Below, piece after piece: positions 1 through 12,200 of a stretch of 64,000 nt of DNA. The notes under the pieces are model-generated. The model did not search any database, had not been told where the DNA came from, and saw only the letters and a list, made by a program, of their open reading frames with translations. Positions within the stretch are counted from its first letter, which is position 1. Each line of letters starts with the position of its first letter. The DNA lies in the NCBI RefSeq assembly GCF_918797505.1, contig NC_092801.1, positions 19,654,116 to 19,718,115 on the forward strand, read 5' to 3'. This DNA comes from Bemisia tabaci. Lineage: Eukaryota; Arthropoda; Insecta; Hemiptera; Aleyrodidae. The translations under genes and the position numbers were made by a program.

Positions 1-514
1 ACCCTCCAGGCCAAAGATTAACTTATTTTTATACTCTCGCTCTCAAAAGTATACCATAGTATACTTTTATATAAAAATTATTCACTCAGGTTTTATATCG
101 TTGCACGCGGAACTCAACCTAGCCATCATTCGGTCCCACTTAGTTTCAAAAGTCTTAGACGTGAAAGTTCAATACTTCCAAAGTTCAGAGTTGCATTCGA
201 AAAATGGGAATTGAAAACTGAAAGTCGGATGTAGTTATAGCTAGCCAAAACAGATTTGGTTTAACTGATTTTTTCTCCTAGAAAAAAAAGAAAATCTCAA
301 TTTTTGGCAGAATTTCTGACGTATAAATTAATTTAATTTTATCAATAACTCATACCATTAAAATTAAGGACCAATGGACTTTATTTTTCAATATTGAACC
401 ACAATGGTTTTTCATAAAATGAGCCAAAAGTAGCCCCTTTTTTCAAAACAGAGAACCGATTAATCAAACTGAAAGCTGCATCTCAATCGTATACCGAAAA
501 GAATTGATGCCGAC

Positions 515-680
515 TTAACACTCTGGATGTAAAAAAGTGTGCGACAACTCACAAAACGCTGAATTACCCGCCATAACAGTTAGCGTTACATCTCGACATT
601 GCTAATATAGTAACTACTGTGGCGGCTAAAATTCAGCGTTTTGTGAGTTGTCACACACTTTTTCACATCCAGAATGTTAA
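515..680. mobile_element. 166-bp palindromic MITE flanked by TTAA
   Basis: TTAA at 515-518 and 677-680 bounds arms of about 48 bp that are inverted repeats: CACTCTGGATGT against ACATCCAGAATG at the tips and ACAACTCACAAAACGCTGAA inward. TTAA flanks suggest piggyBac-like mobilisation, but no other copy is present here to prove the target duplication. Confidence 0.7.
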
Positions 681-1616
681 CCTGGTAAAAATTGGCAGTA
701 GAATCTGTGTTCCAAAATACCATAGACCTGAAGCCGGCTGTAAGATTTCCAAAAGCTTCTGTAGCCGGCTGTACAATTTCTTTTAGCCTTTTATAGCCGA
801 CGACGATTAAGCATCAGCCAGACGATAAATTGTATGCTAAACGTTACGAAATACGGATACTAGGACTTAGTTAGTTTTTGGACTACCGCTCTCTTTTTGT
901 GCCGTAGTATCTTGATTTATTTTGCGAGGAAAGCTTCGTACTTTTGAGGGATGCCTGTCATTCTTAATATGTTGGAGCGCCTTCAATTTCTTATGATACT
1001 GTGCAATACATCTGGTGTGAAATAGTTGCTTCAGACGTCGTGGCACGTTGCGGCGCGGCGGGCGGGCAGAGAGCGCGAAACGCGCATTGGCGCCTTCAAA
1101 CCTAACAGGGATACTTCACGCATTGCGTAATGCGTGAAGTATCCCTGTTAGGTTTGTAGGCGCCAGTGCGTCGCCGCTCCGCTTTGTGTTAGGCTCTAAT
1201 ATTTAGTCTCGCGGAGTCAGCGTTTTTCAACTCATGATTTTGAAATGTTTGCACACTCTGTATAGATTATTCTCATTTTAATTGATGAATAAAAACATGT
1301 TTTGAAGGAAAATATAATGTGTGTTTTGTAAATATTAAGGTAGTTCCGTATCTAACTTAATGATTTCCGAAGCAAACGAATTTCTACACAATTTCTTGTA
1401 GCCTTTTATAGCCAATGCCGATAAAGTGTAAAGCCCGGCGATAGGAACTATAGCCCGACTGTATACTTTTTTATAGCTTCGTATAGCCCGCCCCGGTATA
1501 TGATTTGCTCTGCTTTCTACAGCCAGCTATATGATTTTCAATAGCCTTCTTTAGTCGGCTTTAAGAACTCGTATAGTATTTTGAAACGCAGCTTCTATCG
1601 CCAATTTTTACCAGGG
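681..1616. mobile_element. CCCTGGTAAAAATTGGC-ended element, copy 1
   Basis: Left end CCTGGTAAAAATTGGC, right end GCCAATTTTTACCAGGG, AA on each outer side. The interior holds a perfect-looking hairpin about 1085-1180 (ACTTCACGCATTGCG and inverse, CCTAACAGGGATACTTCACG). Second, inverted copy at 19409-20270. No transposase frame. Confidence 0.88.
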
Positions 1617-2056
1617 AAGTCAGCAGCCTTCTTTTTATGGTGTATTTTTAGCCGTTAATCGATCGATCGATGGAATCGAAATCGAAGTATCCCTGGATAT
1701 ATTTTGAGATAATTATATTGGTGCCCTACAATACTATTGCCGCGTGAAATTGCTTTCGGGTGCGGAGAAGGTCACGATGACGAATAAAGAACTGACACCT
1801 TGAGGCGCAATTCGCCGGTACGAAAGTGCGGATTTTATGAGTTATGAGACATCAAGGAGCCTTGATCCTCTAGCCCAGTATTCTGCCCAGTTAAGGAAGA
1901 ACATCATATGGGCATCCGAATGTTGCCAAATTTTTTGAGATGACATGTTTATTTTTGGGAGAAGTTGTGAGTACTATTCACTTAAATTTTCAGGTATTTC
2001 TACACTTACTTTCTTCTTATATTACACGGAAAAAATGGATCGCTACTTTAAAAATT

Positions 2057-2285
2057 CACTGGAATAAAAAACACATTGGATCTAGAGTCCAGACTCTTGA
2101 TAACATTGACAAGAAAAAATACTCTTGATTCAATCGGATTTTTGCTTAAATCAAAACGAAATCCGCTTAAATTAAGAGGCTTGGCTCTTGATTTAAGCTA
2201 GATTCTGATTGAATCAAGAGTACTTTTTCTTGTCGATGTTTTTAAGAGTCTGGACTGTAGATCCAATGTGCTTTTTTTTCCAGTG
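2057..2285. mobile_element. CACTGG foldback MITE
   Basis: Ends CACTGGAATAAAAAACACAT and inverse ending TTTTTTTTCCAGTG. The whole length folds on itself: CTAGAGTCCAGACTCTTGA against TAAGAGTCTGGACTGTAGA, then ACTCTTGATTCAATC against GATTGAATCAAGAGT. Confidence 0.9.
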
Positions 2286-3607
2286 TTGAATTGTTAAAAA
2301 AAGGGACTGACGTGTTTCAGCAATGCGCAATGCACATTTTGCAATAGTGGGAAGCTAATTGAACCACGGGGGTGCTTTAATTAGCATTTTTTACTGTAAA
2401 ATCTGTATTAAAACATGTCAGTTCCTTTTTTTTAACTACATTATTGTTAAATCAGCAATTCAATTTTTTCTGCGTGGGTTAATGGAGTAAGAAGTGAAAC
2501 ACAAACGAACCCAAATTTTGTGTTGATTTGGATATATTACGAGTTGAATTCTGCCCAGACTGTTGATGCAGGTGAAACTGCAGAAATGCATGCGCACTCG
2601 GTTTTCGGCGTTGTAGATGTGTGATTCAGAATTTGAGTTTCTAAAAGAAATGGTGTAAGCGGCCACCTACATCTTCACGAAAATGCCTGAATTAAGAATG
2701 AAACTCTCCGAAGAGTTGGTAGAACAACACTCGCAGTTTTCTTGAAAATTTCCATTTTCTCGGAGGGATGTGACAACGTCCGAATGTTCTAATGTGTTCT
2801 TCTTCAGAACGGCTGTCTTCGACTTTGAGGTTCTCTTGGTCACTTCCTCCACGATCGACAAACTATTAGTGGACAATGGACATGTCGATTCGAGGCTGGC
2901 GAAGAGAATAAACTCTCCGGGAAATCCATTTCGACGACAATCTCAGACGAGGAAATTGTTTCAGCTCTAAAAGAGTCGCACTTGTCAGTTTTTATGATTG
3001 ATCGATCGACCGGCACATTTTTTCATCCTCTTCTGCTGCATTTTCCTCAACGTCTTTTCATCTTTTTATTTTTTTCTTTCTCAAGGAAAAAGATAAAAAA
3101 TCTTCTTCTGTTACTTGCATACGCTATTTGCCAATTTCCGGAATCGAAGATTGAACTACGGCGTAAAGTGTCGGGACTTTTACATCGATCTGCGACGCAA
3201 AAAGCGCGACTGATCATGGTGAAAGGGACTTCCGTGCCAGAAAAAGCGGAAACATTGGTATCGCCTCACAAGAGATTATTTTCAAACATTTTAACGTAAA
3301 AGAGATTCAAAAATATAGAATGGAATTCGATTTACAACGGTCTAATTTTTGCAGTTGGTAGAGAAAATAGTTATCTTTTTCCACGCTACAAGTCGAAATT
3401 TTCGATAATTATATAAGCAATTCCAAAGTAAAAAGTGGTAAAAGTTTGTGCATGAAAGTCGATTAATCATCCCTCATAAAAGTGAAAAAGACAGTACGCC
3501 TCGAAAGTTGCGTGAGACAGGAATAACACGATACTTCGTTTTGTATACACCAAGATTCTAGGCAGAGATGGAAAGTAAACTTTCAAAGGCTCCAATAAAT
3601 TTCAATT

Positions 3608-3611
<4 letters not shown>
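2286..3611. other. intergenic, no supported gene
   Basis: Contains a short stretch (2667-2970) where the minus strand stays open in two overlapping frames with serine-rich, coding-like composition, but no start, splice pattern or homology that I can defend. The rest is AT-rich. Confidence 0.5.

Positions 3612-3654
<43 letters not shown>
3612..3654. repeat. poly(T) tract
   Basis: 43 T in a row; possibly the poly(A) tail of a minus-strand retroposed sequence, but no source sequence is recognisable next to it. Confidence 0.9.
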
Positions 3655-3658
<4 letters not shown>

Positions 3659-4114
3659 GAATCACTAATTAAACTTTCGGAAGTTTAGGAGCGTTTCAGA
3701 TGATCTTCCTGTTGATGCGCCAGTATGCTACCATGCTGCGGTGCTATGCACGAAGGGGAGCACGCAGGGGAGTTAAGAGAGATTAGATTAGCCCCAACCT
3801 AACCTCCAAACCGAACTAAAACTTTTGCAACGAATGAATGTTTTAGATTCGGGGTGAAAAATTTAAAAATCGAGAATCACAGTTTCTAGGCGTTCCTTGA
3901 CTTTCTGAATGCATCCCCAAAAGTTTCACGAAATTTCGTAAAATTTTACGCGAATAAATTCAATGAAATTTTCCATCTTTGATTCGAGGGAATAAATCCG
4001 CCGTTTTTCGGAGGTTTGGCAACATGCCAGCGACTGAATTGAATCGAATCAATTGGACGCGCGCCGTTACTGTGATTTGCACGATTGTTTGGAGAGTTAA
4101 GTGTAAACTGGCGC

Positions 4115-4858
4115 ACGGCGCACAGTGGATCGAGTCGGTCAGAGTGGTTGGACATGAAATTTTTGACTAAAACGACAAATTTTGATGTTTAATTGGTCAC
4201 ATTTCAAACTTTAAGGGTGCTTCTAGAAGAAATTTTCACGAGGAAACTAATGGAGCCACTTTTAAAATCTCAACGTTTTGTACAAATGAGGTTATAAGCT
4301 TTTAAAGTTTGCTAATGGAGGTATTGCATGTGTGAGAAATTTGCGATTTGACTGTTGATTATAATGTAAAAGTTCGTGAGAAACACGATTGTGCCACTGA
4401 TTTCCTCCGAAATCAACTCCCAAGCTCAAAAAAAGCTCTCAAGTTGAGGCCGAAATGGAGGGGATATCCCACCCTACCCTGCGAGTCCACATCTAAATCA
4501 AGACACACTCTCCATGCAAAGATAGGGAGCAAATACATTAGCAGGGTTGCCGTGTTTTCAGTTTTAGAGTCTCCTAATAAAGTGGCAGCCCTGTCAATGT
4601 ATTTGCTCCCTATCTGTGCATGGAGAGTTTGTCTTGATGTAGAGGTGGACTCTCAGGGTAGGGTGGGATATCCCCTCCATTTTGGCCTTAATTTGAGAGC
4701 TTTTTTGGAGCTTGGGAGTTGATTTTAGAAAAAACCAGTAGCACCATCGTGTTTCTCGCGAACTTTTACATATGAATCAACAGTCAAATCGCATGTTCCT
4801 CACACATGCAACATTTCTATTTTGTCCGACCTCTCCCATTAACTCGATCCACTGTGCG
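4115..4858. mobile_element. GCACAGTGG-family element with a nested foldback
   Basis: GCACAGTGGATCGAGT near 4119 and inverse ACTCGATCCACTGTGC near 4840. Without the nested 4313-4812 element it would be about 245 bp, like 11131-11365. Confidence 0.7.
4313..4812. mobile_element. about 500-bp foldback element
   Basis: Arms TTGCATGTGTGAGAAATTTG and inverse CAGTCAAATCGCATGTTCCT; the centre holds CAAAGATAGGGAGCAAATAC and its inverse. Inserted in the GCACAGTGG element at 4115-4858. The apparent 124-residue open frame is just the palindrome. Confidence 0.82.
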
Positions 4859-4945
4859 ACGGCGCGTCAGAGAGGGGACGGGGTGAAGGGGTGAAGAAGG
4901 GGGTGGAGTAGGAACGAGTGGGGGACGGCGCATCCTCCCTCCTGC

Positions 4946-5110
4946 CAGTGGCGTGGCGTGAATTGCGATGTATCGATTGTTATGCCATTTAAACCTATGG
5001 TATAGAATCGATTATTAAGGTGTTCGCTGCGGACACCCTGCTTATCGATCTTTTTCCATAAGTTTAAATGGCATAACAATCGATATATCGCAAAGCACGC
5101 CACGCCACTG
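4946..5110. mobile_element. hAT-type MITE (CAGTGGCGTGGCGTG family)
   Basis: Perfect ends CAGTGGCGTGGCGTG and CACGCCACGCCACTG; 8-bp duplication CCTCCTGC on both sides. Central hairpin around GTGTTCGCTGCGGACAC. Same family as 14332-14496 and 31424-31587. Confidence 0.92.
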
Positions 5111-5199
5111 CCTCCTGCTCCCATTATTAAAATCGCACTTGCGACGTCCCACGATGGATCATGAAGTTCCAATTTTTTATCGTCTTGCTCAATGACGTG

Positions 5200-5350
5200 A
5201 TGAGTTTTGCGATGTATCGATTAATCTGCCATTAAAACCTATACATAGGAAATTATTGATAAACAAAGTGTTCGCAACGAACACTTTAAAAATCGATTAT
5301 TTACCACACCTTCGAATAGGGAAATATCGATAATAATCGGTCATTAACGC
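5200..5350. mobile_element. decayed copy of the CAGTGGCG MITE
   Basis: Contains TTTTGCGATGTATCGATTAA and the central GTTCGCAACGAAC hairpin, but the ends are lost. Sits 90 bp after the intact copy at 4946. Confidence 0.6.
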
Positions 5351-8300
5351 CTCGACACTAGTTTTGTTTTTAGAGTTCTTTGGTTGTTCTTACCCTCGAT
5401 TCAAGAGAAAAACTCAATCAAAAGATGGCTATGCGCTGTCCTCTAATGTCGGTCGTACAAAAAAATGCCGACTTTAGATAGTTGTAGGTTCCTAACGGAA
5501 TATGAGCCATTAAAACGACAAAAAAAGGAAGAAATAATACCAGAGGGAGAAAAAAATTGTAGTATCGGATATTGTCTGTGAATATGCTGTTTACTCGTTT
5601 TTGTGTTTGATGCATTTATCGGAGATAAGTTTTGAAGAAGGAAAAGAACAAGAAGAAGAATAAGAAAGAGGAGCAAAAAAAGGAGCAGACAAAGGAGGAG
5701 TGAAAGAAGAAGGAAAAAAGGGAGAGAAAGAAACAACTAATATGTTAATGATTATTTTTTTGAAGGAGACAAAAACAGAAGAGGAATAAAAAATAATTCG
5801 AACATGAGACAGTAACCGAAATTGATTAATTACTCGACTACGATTTCCAGGAAATCCAAAGAGCGGCTCATTTCCAACGAATCACGGGTCATTAACAGCT
5901 ATTAGGCTTGGGCGGTTGACGGGTCAGTTCTTCTGTGGTAATTTGTCGTTTTAATTTGCATAAATATCCGATATATTCGCAGTATCGATCGAATCCAGTG
6001 CGACCCTAAGTGTTTAATCTCCGACAGCGCCTCTTTCCTGAGCATCGGAACCGTCCAATTTCATTTTTTGTCACCTCTTTTGAGTTTTTTCCTGCCCTTT
6101 TTTTCTCAATTTTTTTCTTTTATTCGTGCTATTTTGGGTCAGGTCGTATGTTGATTTAGCGCAGGGGATGCGACTCATGCCGAGACAACGCATAGCAGTG
6201 TGAAAGTGAGAGACATTAGAGTATGTGCGCTCGACAGAACTCTTAGGAGAACTTCACTGGTGGGTTCTCATGTCCAAAATTGGACCACATTTTGCAGCAT
6301 GGAACTATTTTTTTTGGCTCATCTCAAAATGACAGTCATGCCACGAGTGTAGTATTGTAGTATCCACCCTCGACACTGCTGTCTAGCTTGCATACTACAT
6401 GAGTAGCCTTGTGCAGGTGCATTTGGCTGCAGCCTTATATAGCCTTGGATACAGATTGTAGCCAAGGCAAATAAAAGAGAAGAATGCCTTATACCTTCAT
6501 GAGGACAATTTTTCTCATCTGTCTTTCAGATGGCTATTTACAGGCAGTCTGTCTCTATTTTTCAGCAACGCAATTTCTCGCCTTCAAATACCGGACCAAA
6601 CATGTTTGTTTACTTCACCGCTAAACGGCGCAAGCTAACATGGCCACGATTTTTGAGAAAAATTCAAATTCTCAAGTCGCCTATAGTTTTGTTTACGCCT
6701 GTATTTTTAAATTTATCTTTTTGCCGGCTTGAACGCAGACAATAATGTGACATCGCCTCGGAAGCATCTTTGTGTAGATTTGTTTAACTTCTGTATTCAA
6801 ATCCGGGTCCAAATGTCCTTGTGTACGTTACCTTACGACGTTATAGATTCGATTTTTGACGAAAAGTCCTGAGTCGATTATTATTTTGTTTACTCCTCTA
6901 TTTTTAATATCATCACTAACCCACTCGCTAACCGGCACGGACGAAGAAAACATGTCGCTAGAACATTCATGCGTAAGTCGGTTGAACTTCTAATGGCAAT
7001 TCTGGAATCCTCCGCCGCGAAATACCTACATGAGCGTAACTACAATTAGAAGTGAGCCTTACTGTCGGTATAAATCCTTGCCTCTCAGGGCTTAAGTGGA
7101 AATAGTGATACGCTTTCATACATGTTCACCCGAGGAACGCCGTTTCGTGCGACGATGTGACCGAGGTCAGTGGTTCATCGATTGACCGAGCTCATCATCA
7201 AAGCAGAACCAATAGTCAAAACGGAGCGTATCTATTTTCTGATGACCCTTCAGCGTCATAAGAATGCATGTATTCTAGGGCGCATCAAATAATGAACGTA
7301 CTTCGACCGATTCAGTTACTGCCCCGAGGTCTAATTGCGCTGACCAATGGCTCTGGACTAGATTTGGATGAGGGCGCAGGCGAGACTCGAGTGTTATTCT
7401 AAACCGAAGCCAAGGCAATTTACTCTACCAATTGATCTGATTTCTATCATCCTTCATTCTAGATTAACCCTTGCAGTCCCGAGACGGGCCTTGGGGGCCG
7501 GTAGCGGTTTCGATCCTCTATTATTCCACTCGAAATAGATTCGGCGATTCGCGCTTAATTGGTGAATAGCTTTACAAATCGATGGTAAACCGCGGAAAGC
7601 AAGTGTATTGATTGAAACTCTTTGACATTCACGCTTTCATTATATTTCTTTGATGGGGACCGTGGGTTTATTTTACTTTTAATTTATTCAAAATATTCAT
7701 GAAATAGACGAGGAAATTAGTAGAAACTTTCTTAAAATTACGTTAATTAGTTTAGTTAGTTAGTTAAAAATTTACAAGGTGATAAAGTAGTGTAGGGGAA
7801 AGCAAAGCCAAGAAGTTCAAAAATTTCTATAAGAGCTCAGGTAGGAGATGGGAAAAATAAAATCGGGAAAAATATTGCGTCAGTCTATACCAATCACGAT
7901 GCCAACTAAGAGTCATTTTGGAGTCCCAGGAACGAATTAAAAAGAACGGAAAATCAACGGAAAAAAAGCCCAGAAGTTTCATTCCTGCGATTCTAACTTG
8001 GGAAAAATCCCATGAAACACCCCTTGGAGACAAGGCCTAACAATACTTTTTTAAAGAGTTTTTGAAAAACAAAATTATGTCATTGCTCTGCCGCCCAACA
8101 CCGAAAAAAGTAATATGCTGTTTTAGCACCTAGAATGTCAAAAATGTGTCTGGTGGTCCCAAAATGCTGCCTTTACTGCCCTCGCAGTTAACTTTACATC
8201 CTAAGAATGCTAATTTAACTACGTAGGCAATCAAGGCAGCATCATAGAATCAAGAAGTGAAAGTAAAAACGCCGTATCTCCATTCAACACTTTTTCAATT

Positions 8301-8511
8301 TCTCCCTGACATAATGCTGCTTTACAAAAAACCTAAAAAAATGCTCATCCTTCATTTTTTTCACACAACTCCGCCACACCATTCGGAACTAAAAATTTAA
8401 AAAATGAACCCTTGTGGCAATTGCATTTTTTTGTAATAGAGTAGCACGTGCTGGAGAAAAAGAAACTATTTTGAGTGGAGTTACGGCGCTTTTGCTGTGG
8501 ACAGCAGTGCT
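5351..8511. other. intergenic, nothing recognised
   Basis: AT-rich DNA with a purine-rich GAAGAAGGAAAAG tract (5630-5740) that gives false Leu/Phe-rich frames on the minus strand. No repeat family above is clearly present. Confidence 0.6.
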
Positions 8512-8761
8512 ACCGTGCTAAGGAAGAACGCCGTATGAACATTCGAGAGTTGCCGAATTTCCTTGGATAAAACGTTTATTTTTGAGGAAAATTATGAATA
8601 TTTCTCCTTGAAATTTTCAGACACTTTCGATCGAATTACAAACAAAATTATCTGAGAAATTTGCAGAAAAATATTCAAAAATTGTCCTGAAAAATAGTGA
8701 ATTGTCAGAGGGAATTTGGCAACGCCTGAAGGCTCCTACGGCGTTCTTCCTTAGCACGGCA
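8512..8761. mobile_element. GCCGTGCTAAGG MITE
   Basis: About 250 bp, ACCGTGCTAAGGAAGAACG to CGTTCTTCCTTAGCACGGC. The family interior mixes ATTTTTGAGGAAAATT arms and a CAGACACTTTCGATC-like centre. The most frequent element family in the window. Confidence 0.88.
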
Positions 8762-9106
8762 GAGTGCTATCGAGGATCTTTTTGCTTAATGACCTTTCGA
8801 CGGTGAAACTACCAAACCACGTATCTCGGTTTGCGACGTCGCAGACTTCCTGTCATACTTTATTTTTTAAATGAAAAACTACTTAACATCCAGTCTTGAA
8901 AATTTCTGTGATTTTTCCTCTTTGTGTGGAGAAAATTCCGTGAAAATTTCAAGGAATGATATTGATTTGGTCTACTTCAAAAAAATAAAATGTGAGCGTA
9001 GATTTTTAAACACCGCAAACGAGATACGTGGTTTGGTAGTTTCACCGTCGCTTTGTTCTTTTGTAAACATCGTCACCAATCAAAATTTTCTTTGCTTGTG
9101 TTCCAG
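8762..9106. other. ebony upstream region
   Basis: Immediately upstream of the first recognised ebony exon. ACCAAACCACGTATCTCGGTT at 8811 (quoted in part: CCACGTATCTCG) recurs inverted near 9025 (CGAGATACGTGG), giving an inverted repeat of about 25 bp arms around 8815-9050, probably another foldback element. The true promoter must lie further upstream, beyond an unidentified non-coding exon. Confidence 0.5.
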
Positions 9107-9118
9107 ATGCGCTCGTGA
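9107..9118 (+). promoter_or_regulatory. three-codon upstream ORF overlapping the ebony start codon
   Basis: The exon opens with ATG at 9107, reads three codons and stops with TGA at 9116-9118. The A of that stop is the A of the ebony ATG. If the acceptor at 9106 is used, this uORF is in every such transcript. Overlapping stop and start of this kind can allow reinitiation or throttle translation. The geometry is seen; any effect is inferred. Confidence 0.5.
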
Positions 9119-9253
9119 TGGGATCGATTCCAGACTTATCTATTCTCAAGGGTGCTAGCCGCCGGGTTCCAGAGCGCGTGGTCCTCCACCGTCTGTTCGA
9201 GAGGAACGCGCACCACCCTGCAACCGCCGACAACACAGCACTTATATTCCAAA
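9107..9253 (+). CDS. e: ebony exon with the start codon (residues 1-45)
   Basis: A pyrimidine-rich acceptor ending TTCCAG at 9101-9106 opens this exon, so at least one upstream non-coding exon must exist; I could not locate it. Coding begins at ATG 9118. Eleven bases of leader precede it and contain another ATG at 9107. The exon ends at 9253 before GTAAGT and leaves one base of a split Asn codon. It encodes the N-terminal edge of the adenylation domain, ending ADNTALIFQ. Confidence 0.9.
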
Positions 9254-12200
9254 GTAAGTTCATCCCGCATTCTCCAAATTCCTCCCTCAAGTCCCTGCTA
9301 ATTAATCATGCCAGCTTTTCCATCTCGAGTGAAAATTCGTCGCGCCCCGTCATGAAGGCGTAACTTCTCCCCCTGGGAATGAGCCTTGTTGTCCGTTTAA
9401 ATCCTTTGTTTTCAGGGCTCATTTTGAAGATGACTTTACGTCTTTTTGTCGTTGGGGCAGCGAAAAATTGAGGAGCTGGGGTGGAGTGAGCTAGCGGTGC
9501 GGGTGGAGGGGATTTGAGAAGTCGTTGACGTCTTTCCGTTTCGTTGAAAGGCCGGAGGAAGTTTTTCAGCCTCCTCGCGAAAAGCTTTTCAGTTTTGAAA
9601 GGTCCTTGCCCTCCGGTGAGAACCGACCTTCAAAGTCCCATCAACCTCTGCGGCATTGTGTTACTTATTCACAACAACGATTTTTTTGGTTTTTTAGATT
9701 TTTTTTCTTTGGCTTCATTTTGCAAATATTCGGCGATGTTTCCTTTCTTGAAAAAATAATCACCAAAAATTTGAAATTTTGAGGAAAGAATATTTTTAAC
9801 GTGCTATAATTTACTTTTATGTCCACTAGTTCCAACCCCAACCAAAGGTTCGCCTTCACAATGCACAGGTAGGCAATTTTTCGACTTGGGAGCTCGTAGA
9901 TTTGTATCCTGTTTCGCTGTAACTTTTTTTTGTCATTTTCATAATCCTTTATCTTCGGCGCGACACACTGATTTAACTTCTTCTTACTGATAAAATCTTC
10001 TAATTTTGTATCAAGACATTGCGGGGTTCCCAGATAAGACAGAAATATTTAGCCAATATTTAAACAATATTGTTTTGATATTTATGCAAACAGTGGGCCA
10101 ATATTGGTTAAATATTGAGCCAATGTTAAATGTGTACACCATATTTCCTTTTGGCATAAATACTGTGCCAATACTATAAAATACTGTGAAATACTGTGCC
10201 GATATTTTTATAATATTTTGGGTAAACATATTATTTTTAAAAATACTATATAGAGCTTCTTTAAATATTTTTTTAAAAAAATGATTTTGATTAAAATATT
10301 ATCAAAATATTGCCAGGATTGTGTAAATATTGCGACAATACTGACAGTATTTTCCCAATATTGTAAAAATATAATGTCTTATCTGGGTTACTTTTACAGC
10401 GCACTAGGGCGCTCCGCGACGCCTAACCGCAACAGGAACTACAGGGTCTTCTAGTTTTACCATTGCAACATTTAAGACATGTCATTTTTTATGTTTCTAG
10501 ATGAGTCAAACGAGAGCCGGCAACTGAAATACTGGGAGTTGGACGAGGCAGCGAACCGTCTTGCCCGAGGGATCCTGCGCGCTGTGCAGGAGAAGGGCGG
10601 CCGCTTCAACCGCGACGGCGACAACATCGTGGCCGTGAGCATCCCCCCTAGCGACACCCTGGTCGTCACCCTGCTGGCCGTCTGGAAGGCCGGCGCCGCA
10701 TACCTCCCACTCGACGTCCAAGCCCCTGCCAATCGCGTCCGCCACATCCTCGACGAAGCCAAGCCTCTCCTCGTCATCAGCCACCGAGATGATTGTGAGT
10801 AATACCTTGTAGCTTTTAAACATACATTTTTAGTCATTGTAAGACACTGTAAGAATCAAGGCAATTTTCGGAAAATTTCCAATTTAACGATGAAAATTCG
10901 TAATAGTTTACTTCATCGGCTCAATGAGCAACGTTAGTATTAAGTAACCATGTAAGAGAAACAATAACAGAAGCACCCTAAGTCTTATCGCATGCAACGG
11001 ACACAAGTAAATATCATTATACCACCTGGATGCAACTATTCGAGCTCTACGGATGTCCGTGTTACATACGCACGAGATTGAAGGCGTTTTGATTATGTCC
11101 AAGCATTCACCGCTCACCACCTCACCCGCGGTGCACAGTGGATGGAGTTAATTAGAAAGGCTGGACATGAAATTTTTGACTAAAACTGAAAGATGTTTAT
11201 TTCATCACATTTTAAATTTCAAGGGGTGATTTTGGAGTAAAATTTCACGAGAAAACCAATAGAACCACTTTTAAAACCTCAAAGTTGTGTTAAAACGAAG
11301 TTATAAGCGTTTGAAGTTTCCAAATTTTGTCCGACCTCTCCTTTTGACTCGATCCTCTGTACTTCGAGGGTCCAAAATGACAAAACGCCTTCAATGGAGA
11401 TGTTGCATGCCTCAGGAATTTGCGAAATGACTAATGATTATTATGTAAAAGTTCGCGAGAAATACGATGGTGCTACTGGTTTTCTCTGAAATTAACTCCC
11501 AAGCTCAAAAAAAGCTCTCGAGTTGAGGTCAAAATGGCCGGGAATATATCCCACGCTATCCTGAGAGTCCACCTCTACATCAAGACGAACCGTCCATGCA
11601 AAGATAGGGAGCAAATACATTGACAGGGCTTCCACTTTATTTGGGGACTCTAAAACTGAAAACACAGCAACCCTGCTAGTGTATTTGCTCCCTATCTTCG
11701 CATGAAGAGCATTGTTTTGATGTAGAGGTGGACTCTCAGGATAGCGTGGGATATCCCCTCCAATTTGGCCTCAACTTGAGAGCTTTTTTTGAGCTTGGGA
11801 GTTGATTTTGAGAAAACCAGTGGCACCATTGTGTTTCTCGCGAACTTTTACGTATGAATCAACAGTCAAATCGCAAATTCCTCACACATGTAACATCTGC
11901 TTTGAAGATTATGATTCAACTTAAAAAAGTACATACATTTTACAAGAAGGCTTGTGACATGTTTCAAATTATTTTTTCACACAGGTGCTGAAAACGAACT
12001 TTTCGAGAACATCAATGTAGTGAGCACTGGCTACCTAGAAAAAGAAGCTGCAAAATACTCATCGAAAATCCTCCAGGAAAATGAAATGTTCAGGACAGCC
12101 AATGAGCCCTCCATGGCCATTGTTTTATACACATCGGGCAGCACAGGAATTCCAAAAGGTAAATTAGTGCATCATTTTTTTCTTAATTACCGTTTAATCT

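Noticed and set aside
2667..2970. Possible broken gene on the minus strand, serine-rich in two frames
   Set aside because: No homology I can name, no start or splice signals, and a frame change with no proof. Left as unassigned.
4348..4722. 124-codon plus-strand frame
   Set aside because: Lies wholly in a foldback element and reads through the palindrome centre.
5443..5736. Leu/Phe-rich frame suggesting a membrane protein
   Set aside because: Produced by a purine tract on the opposite strand; no start context or conserved feature.
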